Source: Reyranella sp.
GTDB lineage: Bacteria > Pseudomonadota > Alphaproteobacteria > Reyranellales > Reyranellaceae
Direction of reading: 5' to 3'
Length of the DNA stretch: 64,000 nucleotides
Assembly: GCF_004297265.1 (NCBI RefSeq)
Contig: NZ_SCUT01000063.1
Coordinates: forward strand, 1-64,000
Shown: one piece after another, positions 32,801-39,574 of the stretch
Layout: each line of letters opens with the position of its first letter
How positions within the stretch are numbered: position 1 is the stretch's first letter
The notes under the pieces: generated by a model
Databases searched by the model: none
What the model was told of the DNA's origin: nothing
What the model saw: the letters and a program-made list of their open reading frames with translations, nothing else
Program-made: the position numbers and the translations under genes

Positions 32801-33271
32801 ACCTCGAAGACGGTGCATGTCGATATCAGCGGTGACACCGTGTTCGAGGGGAACGAGACCTTCGCGGTCACGCTTTCCAATGCCAGCGGCGCCACCCTTG
32901 CCGATGCGACCGCCGTCGGCACCATCGTCAACGACGATCGCGCGCCGGACCAGGGCCACGTGGGCAATGGAAAGGCCGATACGTTCGCGATCACCTGGGC
33001 CTGGGGCACCAACAAGGCGATCGATTTCGACACCGCCCTCGACACGCTCGACTTCAGCTGGATGACCAAGGACAATTTCTCCATCGCCGAGGTGAACGGC
33101 TCGACGGTCATCACCGTCGAGGGCAACAACCAGACCTACAAGCTGACCGACGTGTCGCTCGCGGAACTCTCCCTGGCCAATATCGCCGCGAAGGACGCCA
33201 GTGCCGTCTCGGAATGGACCACGGCTTTGGACGCCGCGCGCGCGGCGCACGACTACGATCTGATGATTTGA
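29801..33271 (+). CDS. Large Calx-beta repeat surface or secreted protein
   Basis: This 1156-residue acidic protein has no classical signal peptide. Residues 1-250 are a domain I do not recognise (FTEFLDALRAFESGVDYDRY, RSWVGDDNWNAYQAGELSWR). A Gly/Ser/Thr linker (about 253-272) follows. Calx-beta domains lie at about 366-470, 481-590, 823-933 and 936-1046, each with AYSTADGTATAGSDYVA-type and FAAGETSKTVHVDI-type strands that bind Ca2+ in known members. Four copies of an unnamed domain of about 75 residues (275-350, 601-684, 695-773, 1059-1135) share the pattern WGTN, FDP, LDFGWF, NFSIAEV, NNQTY, LAELS. GGAGGGG precedes the ATG at 29801. Adhesion or type I secretion is plausible but no secretion gene is adjacent. 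Confidence 0.8.
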   Translation: MSNGTFTEFLDALRAFESGVDYDRYLSGQITEAQIRSWVGDDNWNAYQAGELSWRDMQYTSVNSLGFVGYQFGEPLLIDLGYYLDNTGNLWTGNFTGKNGVDSFDTLKTDIQEAIILDAFGYNLNVIESGLEAKGTSLDALIGTQRTYVDTNGQSVTVTLTLTGILAAAHLRGAWGTLDLLNNGSASADEYGTSILKYIQQFGAYDTPSFSTLIAAHERGKTLAFAEELWHDDFNNDGAVADYAGWDGTQADGGSTGGSTGGSTGGGTGGDGVATVTTISWMWGTNTVLAFDPDVDVLDFGWFQKDNFSIAEVGGSVIITITGNNQTYRLDGVTLAELSMDNIRAKDAGAVQEWDAALDSAEPAMPSLSIADVSLQEGDSGTRLMTFTVTLSAAAAGPVTVAYSTADGTATAGSDYVAASGTLTFVAGETSKTIQVTVKGDTAVEGNEAITVHLASASGATIADGSATGTLTNDDAAATLPALSVGDVSMREGDSGSAELMFIVTLDKAATGPVTVNYATTSGTAAAGSDYAALAGTLTFAAGETSKMVHVVVNGDTVVEANETFSLTLSNATGATIADATAVGQITDDDTVQDPGNGSGKVYLISSVSGADIVGFNPSVDRIDLGNANIHSFIIIDTPQGFGFMSPWSGETVIVQGVRLADLSVENFGFIDNNHLREALSGALAWENGPVLAADTVYMRSHEVGQVDRVAFDPSTDVVSFKFYGSRENLSMSDSTEGVVIADLSTGQKLILLGVIRADLSPANFEFTFTQVREDDLPGKIGMGQASNIQIVDFNLPIAGGGTVTGASGATDGVTGNDDGALPALSIADLSVTEGNGDHAHFMFVVTLDKAADGPVTVAYSTAHGTATAGEDYVASSGTVTFAAGETTKMVHVDIAGDLLAEGNETFTVKLSNSAGATIADGTAIGTIVDDDAAVLPALSIADLAVAEGNGEHAHFMFTVTLDKAGTGPVTVAYSTANGTATAGSDYVATNGTLTFAAGETSKTVHVDISGDTVFEGNETFAVTLSNASGATLADATAVGTIVNDDRAPDQGHVGNGKADTFAITWAWGTNKAIDFDTALDTLDFSWMTKDNFSIAEVNGSTVITVEGNNQTYKLTDVSLAELSLANIAAKDASAVSEWTTALDAARAAHDYDLMI

Positions 33272-33283
33272 GGCGGGGCGCCC

Positions 33284-34048
33284 TTACCCGAACGCGTAGG
33301 CGGCCATCGACAGGTTCCCCAGCGTGAAGCTGCGATGGAGCGCCCGACCCCGCGCACCTTCGCCGGCCGCTCCATACGCGACATGCAGCGGCAGGAAGTG
33401 CTCGTCCGTCGGATGAGCCTCGCGGGCGTAGGGGGCGCGGGCGCGGTAGTCCGCGAGCGCCGCCCCGTCGCCCTTCTCCACCGTGTCGGCCAGCCAGTCG
33501 TCGAAGGCCTGCGCCCAGGGCTCGGGCTCCGAGGCATCCTCGCTTCGGACTAGGGCGCGCAGATTGTGGATCGCGCTGCCGCTGCCCATGACCAACACAC
33601 CCTCCTCGCGCAGCGGCGCCAACTTGCGGCCGAGGGCAATGTGATGCGCGGGGCTGAGCGCGGGCTGCACCGAGAGCTGGAAGATCGGGATATCGGCTTC
33701 GGGCCAGCCCAGCATGGCCGGCACCCAGGCGCCATGATCGAGACCGCGATGATGATCGTGCGCGGCGCCTGTGAGCTTCGCTACCGTCTCTGCGAGCTTC
33801 GGCGCACCGGGCGCGGCATATCGCAACTGGTACAGCGCCTCCGGGAATCCGTAGAAATCATGGATTGTATCGGGCTTGCGGGCCACCGAGACGACAGGCA
33901 CGTCCGTGTCCCAATGCGCCGATACAGCGACAATGGCCGTCGGGCGCGGAATTTGCTGGCCGAGGCCCGCCAGGAAGGCGCGTGCGGGCGCGTCGCTCAG
34001 GATGAGCGTCGGTGCTCCGTGGGACACGAAGATGGTCGGCATCGACAT
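33284..34048 (-). CDS. DODA-type class III extradiol dioxygenase
   Basis: This 254-residue protein belongs to the 4,5-DOPA dioxygenase/LigB-like family (YgiD). Metal and active-site His residues are in FVSHGAPTL, AVSAHWDTD, LDHGAWVP and PTDEHFLPL; VLVMGSGSAIHNLRAL is the other hallmark. It should open a catecholic ring using Zn or Fe, but YgiD-like enzymes have broad activity. The ATG at 34048 is preceded by GGAGG about 9 bases upstream; the longer frame lacks homology. It diverges from a peptide-binding-protein gene and converges on the Calx-beta gene. Confidence 0.88.
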   Translation of the reverse strand: MSMPTIFVSHGAPTLILSDAPARAFLAGLGQQIPRPTAIVAVSAHWDTDVPVVSVARKPDTIHDFYGFPEALYQLRYAAPGAPKLAETVAKLTGAAHDHHRGLDHGAWVPAMLGWPEADIPIFQLSVQPALSPAHHIALGRKLAPLREEGVLVMGSGSAIHNLRALVRSEDASEPEPWAQAFDDWLADTVEKGDGAALADYRARAPYAREAHPTDEHFLPLHVAYGAAGEGARGRALHRSFTLGNLSMAAYAFG

Positions 34049-34122
34049 ATCTTTATTCCTCCGGTACCGCCTGCCAGCCTGTATGCGAACAGGTTCGAGT
34101 TTATCATGAGAAGGGTAGTTTG

Positions 34123-35709
34123 ATGTTGAGTTTGCGTAGACGGGTCGCCTTGGCGGCATCACTCGGATTGGCGGCCGCGATGGCCACGGTATCGGTCCCG
34201 GCGGCGGCCGAGACGACGCTGAGAATGGTGTCGCATGCCGACATCAAGATCCTCGATCCGATCTGGACCACGGCGCTGATCACCCGCAACCATGGTTACA
34301 TGATCTACGATGTCCTGTTCGCCAAGGACGCCGACCTCAAGATCCAGCCGCAGATGGCGGAGAAGTACACCGTCTCCGACGACAAGCTCACCTGGACGAT
34401 CACCCTGCGGGACGGCCTCGAATGGAGCGACGGCACGCCCGTCACCTCCGAGGACTGCATCGCCTCCATCAAGCGCTGGGGCGCCCGCGACGGCTTCGGC
34501 CAGCTGCTGCTGAAGGCCGCCAAGGACATCAAGGCGGTCGACGCCAAGACCTTCGCCATCGAGCTGAAGGAGCCGTTCGGCCTGGTCCTCGACGCGCTCG
34601 GCAAGCCCTCGTCGAACGTGCCGTTCATGATGCCCAAGCGGGTCGCCGAGACCGATCCGAACAAGCAGATCGAGGACTATACCGGCTCCGGCCCCTTCAT
34701 CTTCAAGAAGGAGGAATGGAAGCCCGGCGAGAAGATCGTCTACGTCAAGAACACCAAGTACAAGCCGCGTAACGAACCGCCCTCGATGCTGGCCGGCGGC
34801 AAGGTCGCCAAGGTCGACAGGGTCGAATGGCTGGCCATCCCGGATCCCAGCACGGCGGTGAACGCCCTGCTGGCGGGCGAGATCGACCTGATCGAATCGC
34901 CGGTGCCTGACCTCTTCCCCATGCTCAAGGCCGACAAGAACATCGCTTTGTTCGGCTGGAACGCGCTCGGCAGCCAGATCATCATGCGATTCAACACGCT
35001 GCACCCGCCCTTCAACAACGTGAAGGCGCGCCAGGCCGCGATGTGGGCGCTGGCCCAGGAAGACATGCTGCGCGCCCAGGTCGGAGATCCCGAGATCTAC
35101 AAGGTCTGCAATGCGCCCTTCGTCTGCGGCACGGCCTACGGCAAGGAATATGGCGACCTGCTGATCAAGCCCGACCTCGAGAAGGCGCGTCGGCTCCTGA
35201 AGGAGAGCGGCTATGACGGCACGCCCGTCGCGATGCTGCAGCAGACCGACCTGCAGTCGTCCAACCAGGTGCAGGCCGTCGCAAAGCAGCAGCTCGAGAA
35301 GGCCGGCTTCAAGATCGACCTGCTGGCGATGGACTGGCAGACCGTCGTGGCCCGCCGCGCGCGCAAGGAAGCGCCGGCGCAGGGCGGCTGGAACATCTTC
35401 TTCACCACCAACATCACCCTCGACCTCGACAATCCCGGCGTCAACGCCTACGCCGCCGGTACCTGCGAGAAGGCTTGGTTCGGCTGGCCATGCGATCCCG
35501 AGATCGAAGTCCTGCGTGCCGCTTTCATCAAGGAAAGCGACCCGGCCAAGCGCAAGGAACTGGGCTACGCCATCTCCGACCGCCTGATGGACCAGGGCTT
35601 CTACGCTCCGGTCGGCCAGTACAAGGCCTTCGGCGCCTACCGCAAGGACCGCCTGAGCGGCTGGCTCGCCGGCCCCGTCCCGGTGCTCTGGAACATCAGC
35701 AAGAAGTAA
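34123..35709 (+). CDS. ABC peptide/opine-type solute-binding protein, paralogue 1
   Basis: This 528-residue family 5 (DppA/OppA-like) binding protein has a signal peptide ending VSVPAAAE. The fold is marked by LDPIWTTALITRNHGYMIYD, LRDGLEWSDGTPVTSEDCIA, SIKRWGARDGFGQ and YTGSGPFIFKKEEWKPGEK. It binds peptides or other amines in the periplasm for an ABC importer, but no permease or ATPase gene lies nearby. AAGGG precedes the ATG at 34123. It is closely related to the next gene, which looks like a tandem duplicate. A strong terminator separates them. Confidence 0.92.
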   Translation: MLSLRRRVALAASLGLAAAMATVSVPAAAETTLRMVSHADIKILDPIWTTALITRNHGYMIYDVLFAKDADLKIQPQMAEKYTVSDDKLTWTITLRDGLEWSDGTPVTSEDCIASIKRWGARDGFGQLLLKAAKDIKAVDAKTFAIELKEPFGLVLDALGKPSSNVPFMMPKRVAETDPNKQIEDYTGSGPFIFKKEEWKPGEKIVYVKNTKYKPRNEPPSMLAGGKVAKVDRVEWLAIPDPSTAVNALLAGEIDLIESPVPDLFPMLKADKNIALFGWNALGSQIIMRFNTLHPPFNNVKARQAAMWALAQEDMLRAQVGDPEIYKVCNAPFVCGTAYGKEYGDLLIKPDLEKARRLLKESGYDGTPVAMLQQTDLQSSNQVQAVAKQQLEKAGFKIDLLAMDWQTVVARRARKEAPAQGGWNIFFTTNITLDLDNPGVNAYAAGTCEKAWFGWPCDPEIEVLRAAFIKESDPAKRKELGYAISDRLMDQGFYAPVGQYKAFGAYRKDRLSGWLAGPVPVLWNISKK

Positions 35710-35736
35710 CCGCATAGCATCGACCATCACGGTATC

Positions 35737-35776
35737 GGGGGGCCTTCGCCAAGCCGGCGAAGGCCCCCTTCTCTTT
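35737..35776 (+). terminator. Rho-independent terminator after SBP paralogue 1
   Basis: GGGGGCCTTCGCC (35738-35750) and GGCGAAGGCCCCC (35756-35768) form a 13-bp perfect stem with a 5-base loop, followed by a T-rich tract. It shows that the two neighbouring binding-protein genes are separate transcription units. Confidence 0.9.
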
Positions 35777-35886
35777 TGCAAGGGACGGGCGCCGGGCGAG
35801 ACGCCTTTGGCATCGACACTGCTTTATTCCTCCTCCGGCTCGTGGCAGCCTGTGTGAAGTTGGGGATGGAAACGGGAGGACGAAAC

Positions 35887-37470
35887 ATGGAAATCATGCG
35901 GAGATTGCGACAGGTCGCAGCCTGTCTGGCCTTGTCGACGGCAGCGGCGGCACTCGCGGCGCCGGCCTCGGCGCAGACCCTGAAGATGGTCGCCCATTCC
36001 GATCTGAAGGTCCTGGACCCGATCTGGACGACCGCCTTCATCACCCGAAACCACGGCTACATGATCTACGACACGCTGTTCGCCCAGGATGCCGAAGCGC
36101 GCATCCAGCCGCAGATGGTGGACAAGTACGAAGTCTCGGCCGACAAGCTGACCTGGACCTTCACGCTGCGTGACGGCCTGGCATGGCATGATGGCCAGCC
36201 CGTCACCGCCGAGGACTGCGTCGCCTCGATCAAGCGCTGGGGCGCCCGCGACGCCCTCGGCCAGGAGATGATGAAGGCGGTCGGCACGATGAAGGCCATC
36301 GATGCCAAGACCTTCCAGATCGTCCTGAAGGAGCCGTTCGGCCTCGTCCTCGACGCGCTGGGCAAGCCGTCCTCCACCGTGCCCTTCATGATGCCCAAGA
36401 GGGTCGCCGAGACCGACCCGTTCAAGCAGATCGACGACTACACCGGCTCCGGCCCGTTCATCTTCAAGAAGGATGAATGGAAGCCTGGCGAGAAGGTCGT
36501 CTACCTCAAGAACACCAAGTACAAGCCGCGCGCCGAGCCGCCTTCGATGCTGGCCGGCGGCAAGGTGGTGAAGATCGATCGCCTCGAATGGCTGGCGATC
36601 TCCGACCCGAGTACGGCGGTCAATGCCCTGGTCCAGGGCGAGATCGACCTCATCGAGATTCCGGTGCCCGATCTCTTCCCGCTGCTCAAGGCCGACAAGA
36701 ACATCGAACTCTACGGCTGGAACGCGCAGGGCAGCCAGATCATCATGCGCTTCAACCACCTCCACCCGCCGTTCAACAACCTGAAGGCCCGGCAGGCGGC
36801 GATGTATGCGATCGCCCAGGAGGATTTCCTGCGCGCCCAAGTGGGCGACCCCGAGATCTACCGGGTCTGCAACGCGCCGCTGGTGTGCGGCTCGCCCTAC
36901 GAGAAGAGCTACGGCAACCTGCTGATCAAACCCGACCTCGAGAAGGCGCGCCAGCTCCTGAAGGAGAGCGGCTATGACGGCACGCCGATCGTCATGATGC
37001 ATGCGACCGACCTGCTCTCCTCGAATCAGCTTCCGCCGGTCGGCAAGCAGGCGCTGGAGAAGGTCGGCTTCAAGGTCGACCTGCAGTCGATGGACTGGCA
37101 GACGGTCGTGACGCGCCGCGCCAAGAAGGATCCGCCGGCCCAGGGCGGCTGGAACATCTTCTACACGACCACGGTCACGGTCGGTACCGAGAGCCCGGCC
37201 GGCAATTCCTTCACCAGCGGCGGCTGCGAGAAGGCTTGGTTCGGCTGGCCGTGCGACCCCGAGATGGAGAAGCTTCGCACGTCCTACGCCAGGGAAGTCG
37301 ACCCGGCCAAGCGGAAGGAGATCGCCATGGCTGTCTCCGACCGGGTGATGGACCAGGCGACCTACATCGTGCTCGGCCAGTACAAGGCGTTCGGCGCCTA
37401 CCGCAAGGACCGGATCAGCGGCTGGCTGCCCGGCCCCGTGCCGGTGATGTGGAACATCAGCAAGAAGTGA
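35887..37470 (+). CDS. ABC peptide/opine-type solute-binding protein, paralogue 2
   Basis: This 527-residue protein aligns end to end with paralogue 1, with roughly three quarters of residues identical where I compared them (VLDPIWTTAFITRNHGYMIY, GWNIFYTTTVTVGT, YRKDRISGWLPGPVPVMWNI). It has a signal peptide (LALSTAAAALAAPASAQ). GGGAGGA precedes the ATG at 35887. As with paralogue 1 there is no transporter partner in the window, so it must share a distant permease or act as a sensor. Substitutions in the pocket region (TDLLSSNQLPPV against TDLQSSNQVQAV) may change the ligand. Confidence 0.92.
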   Translation: MEIMRRLRQVAACLALSTAAAALAAPASAQTLKMVAHSDLKVLDPIWTTAFITRNHGYMIYDTLFAQDAEARIQPQMVDKYEVSADKLTWTFTLRDGLAWHDGQPVTAEDCVASIKRWGARDALGQEMMKAVGTMKAIDAKTFQIVLKEPFGLVLDALGKPSSTVPFMMPKRVAETDPFKQIDDYTGSGPFIFKKDEWKPGEKVVYLKNTKYKPRAEPPSMLAGGKVVKIDRLEWLAISDPSTAVNALVQGEIDLIEIPVPDLFPLLKADKNIELYGWNAQGSQIIMRFNHLHPPFNNLKARQAAMYAIAQEDFLRAQVGDPEIYRVCNAPLVCGSPYEKSYGNLLIKPDLEKARQLLKESGYDGTPIVMMHATDLLSSNQLPPVGKQALEKVGFKVDLQSMDWQTVVTRRAKKDPPAQGGWNIFYTTTVTVGTESPAGNSFTSGGCEKAWFGWPCDPEMEKLRTSYAREVDPAKRKEIAMAVSDRVMDQATYIVLGQYKAFGAYRKDRISGWLPGPVPVMWNISKK

Positions 37471-37487
37471 CACGCCTCCAGGCGTGC

Positions 37488-37549
37488 CATCCCGAGCCCT
37501 TGCGAGGAATCTTTCCGAGCCGGAAGGATCCCTCGCCTGGCTCGGGATG
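37488..37549. repeat. CATCCCGAGCC long hairpin between convergent genes
   Basis: CATCCCGAGCC at 37488-37498 and GGCTCGGGATG at 37539-37549 are perfect inverted repeats. The interior continues the pairing in part (GCGAGGAATC with GATCCCTCGC, TTCCG with CGGAA). The composition resembles the TGTCATCCCGAGC repeats common in alphaproteobacteria. It could end transcription from both sides. Confidence 0.8.
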
Positions 37550-37559
37550 ACACGGACCA

Positions 37560-38144
37560 TTAAGCCGCCTCGGCGATCGGCACCTCGCGCCACCGCCGGG
37601 TGGCTTCGGCGACCCGGCGGCCCAGCGCCTCGAAGGTCTTGAAGTCGCTGGCGCCGATTCCCTCCACGCCCTGGTCGGCATTGGCCTGCGCCATCGCGCC
37701 GATCGACGCGCCCACGCGGTTGAGGTCGGCACTCGAGCCCTTCGAGTGGTTGTTGCCCGGCGGCAGGCCGAGACCCACCCACACCATGCCGTGCTGAACC
37801 GCGAGGGTGAGCAGCTGGTAGAGCGTGTTGTGCTTGTCGCCGTTCCAGGACGCGGAGACGGTGAAGCCGGCGGCGAGCTTGTTGCGCCACTTGCCTTCCA
37901 TCCAGCGGCTCGACGTCCAGTCCTTGAACTTTGCGAAGTCGGCCGACACACCGCCCATGTAGGTCGGGCTGCCGAAGACGATGGCATCGGCGGCGTCGAG
38001 TTCGGCGGCACGGGACTCCGCCTCGGCGACCGGGATCAGGCTGACATCGATACCTGGAACCGACCGGACGCCCTTGGCGACGGCCTCGGCGAGAGCCTGT
38101 GTATGGCCGTAGCCAGAGTGATAGACGATGGCGACATTGCTCAT
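37560..38144 (-). CDS. Flavodoxin-family NAD(P)H:quinone reductase-like protein (WrbA-like)
   Basis: This 194-residue protein has the flavodoxin fold. The FMN phosphate loop is VAIVYHSGYGHTQALAEAVA; further FMN contacts are AIVFGSPTYMGGVSADFAKF and FTVSASWNGDKHNT. WrbA-like enzymes reduce quinones by two electrons to protect against redox cycling. The divergent HxlR-type regulator across a 145-bp spacer is a classic pairing for quinone-inducible control. The ATG at 38144 starts right at the first strand; the longer frame crosses the operator region. Confidence 0.88.
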   Translation of the reverse strand: MSNVAIVYHSGYGHTQALAEAVAKGVRSVPGIDVSLIPVAEAESRAAELDAADAIVFGSPTYMGGVSADFAKFKDWTSSRWMEGKWRNKLAAGFTVSASWNGDKHNTLYQLLTLAVQHGMVWVGLGLPPGNNHSKGSSADLNRVGASIGAMAQANADQGVEGIGASDFKTFEALGRRVAEATRRWREVPIAEAA

Positions 38145-38170
38145 GTTGGCTTCCAATCCTTTGATTTGAC

Positions 38171-38277
38171 TGAAGAAATATCCATTTAGTTTCTTCAGCC
38201 CAGTTGCTTTCACAAAGTGACTGGAAAGAGTTAGGGAGGTCGCTATATATTCACCAGTAGGTACCAAATCGTAACCT
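38171..38277. promoter_or_regulatory. Candidate operator region, flavodoxin/HxlR divergent promoter
   Basis: Three symmetric elements occur in this AT-richer spacer: TGAAGAAA-N11-TTTCTTCA (38171-38197), TCAC-AAA-GTGA (38210-38220), and AGGTACCAAATCGTAACCT (about 38259-38277), which resembles HxlR-type sites of the form GTTAC-N-TTGGTACC. Which of these the regulator binds cannot be decided by eye. Confidence 0.45.
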
Positions 38278-38289
38278 GAAGGTTTTTCC

Positions 38290-38712
38290 ATGAACACCCT
38301 GACCCCGGTCACCCCCACCAAGGCCAAGGAAAGCGTCAGTTGTCCCATGGACTTCATCCTGCGCATGCTGATGGGGCCGTGGACGACCTACATCCTCTAC
38401 AATCTGCGCACACACGGGCCGCAGCGCTTCGGCGAGCTGAAGCGTCGGGTTTCCGGGATCTCGGCCAAGATGCTGACCGAGCGTTTGCGCACACTCGAGG
38501 GGGCGGCACTGGTGAAGCGCGACTATGAGGCCACCATCCCGCCCAAGGTCACCTATTCCCTCACCAAGCGCGGCGGGGAGCTGGACGAGGTGATGGACCG
38601 GCTGGCCGCGATCGCCATCCGCTGGGAGGCCGAGGACGCCGCCAAGCGCAACGGCCGCCCGATCGAGCCAAAAGTCCCCGAGAAGGCGGCGGTGCTGCAG
38701 GCGGCGGAGTAA
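38290..38712 (+). CDS. HxlR-family redox-responsive regulator
   Basis: This 140-residue winged-helix protein has the HxlR core: CPMDFILRMLMGPWTTYILY, GPQRFGELKRRVSGISAKML, TERLRTLEGAALVKRDY and PPKVTYSLTKRGGEL. The N-terminal Cys of SCPMDF matches the conserved Cys used for quinone or thiol sensing in YodB and QorR. It probably represses the divergent flavodoxin gene until electrophiles modify that Cys. The family normally acts as a dimer. Confidence 0.9.
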   Translation: MNTLTPVTPTKAKESVSCPMDFILRMLMGPWTTYILYNLRTHGPQRFGELKRRVSGISAKMLTERLRTLEGAALVKRDYEATIPPKVTYSLTKRGGELDEVMDRLAAIAIRWEAEDAAKRNGRPIEPKVPEKAAVLQAAE

Positions 38713-38715
38713 CGG

Positions 38716-39327
38716 TCAGCCGCACAGCCAGATGTTCACAGCGAAGCGGCCGTCGCCAAAGGCGCCATCGGGACAGGAGACGCGCTCAACCTCGTGACGT
38801 GCCGTCGAGGGGAAGACGAGCAGGCTGTCGTGCTCCGGCTCGACGTCGATCGTCTCGCCGCCGCCAAGGTCGAAGATCCGGAGACGCCCACCCGTGAAGC
38901 GACGCGGCTCGCGGTGGAAGTAGTAGACCATGGTGAGCCGCCTCCGGCCGCCCGGCATGTACTGGTCGCCGGTGAAGGTGTCAGTGTGCGGCCGGTAGAA
39001 GGCGCCGTCGCCATGCGCCACCATTTCCATCTGCGTGCTGTTGGGCGGGGTGTGGGTCATTTCGAAATCCGTCTCCAGCTCCGCCTGCAGGGCCAGCGCC
39101 TTGCGGCGCAGCGGCGTTGCGAAGGCACCGAGATTTTTCAGGACGGTGGACTGACGGGTGTGCGCTTCGAGACGGCCCGTGCCCTCATGGGCCAGGCGTG
39201 TCGGTATGAACCGCGCCTCGGCGGCGAGCGCATAGGCCAGCAATCGCGCCGAGCCCGCCCCGCCCAGCCAGCCTGCGAGGATCCGGTGGGGCGGAAACCG
39301 CCCGCCGAGGAAGGACGGTTCCGACAT
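38716..39327 (-). CDS. 2OG-Fe(II) oxygenase, prolyl-4-hydroxylase type
   Basis: This 203-residue protein has the double-stranded beta-helix of Fe(II)/2-oxoglutarate oxygenases. The HxD iron pair is in FYRPHTDTF, the distal His in STARHEVERV, and the 2OG-binding Arg in GDGRFAVNIWL. VYYFHREPRRFTGGRLRIFD is typical of P4H-like members. It may hydroxylate a protein or a free amino acid. It converges on the HxlR gene, 3 bp apart. The 247-bp stretch upstream of it (39328-39574) shows no gene. Confidence 0.82.
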   Translation of the reverse strand: MSEPSFLGGRFPPHRILAGWLGGAGSARLLAYALAAEARFIPTRLAHEGTGRLEAHTRQSTVLKNLGAFATPLRRKALALQAELETDFEMTHTPPNSTQMEMVAHGDGAFYRPHTDTFTGDQYMPGGRRRLTMVYYFHREPRRFTGGRLRIFDLGGGETIDVEPEHDSLLVFPSTARHEVERVSCPDGAFGDGRFAVNIWLCG

Positions 39328-39574
39328 CCGCCAGCTTTCGGCGCGTTAGCGGTTGCTGGCAAGACATTGTTTTGGAACGCTAAACCGAGCGCCAGTTAAG
39401 CATAGCCCGAGGATGTTCAAGCAAAACATCAGAAAAGGGCGTTAAGCAGGGAGTAGTGGATGAGCCACTAGTCCCCGTCATTAATGTGAAACCCGAGCAG
39501 ATTGGCCCCGCCCAGAGTTCATCCAAGATATCAACCGGAGCCGGTCCGATGCCCACGAATCGAGGGTATCGCCC

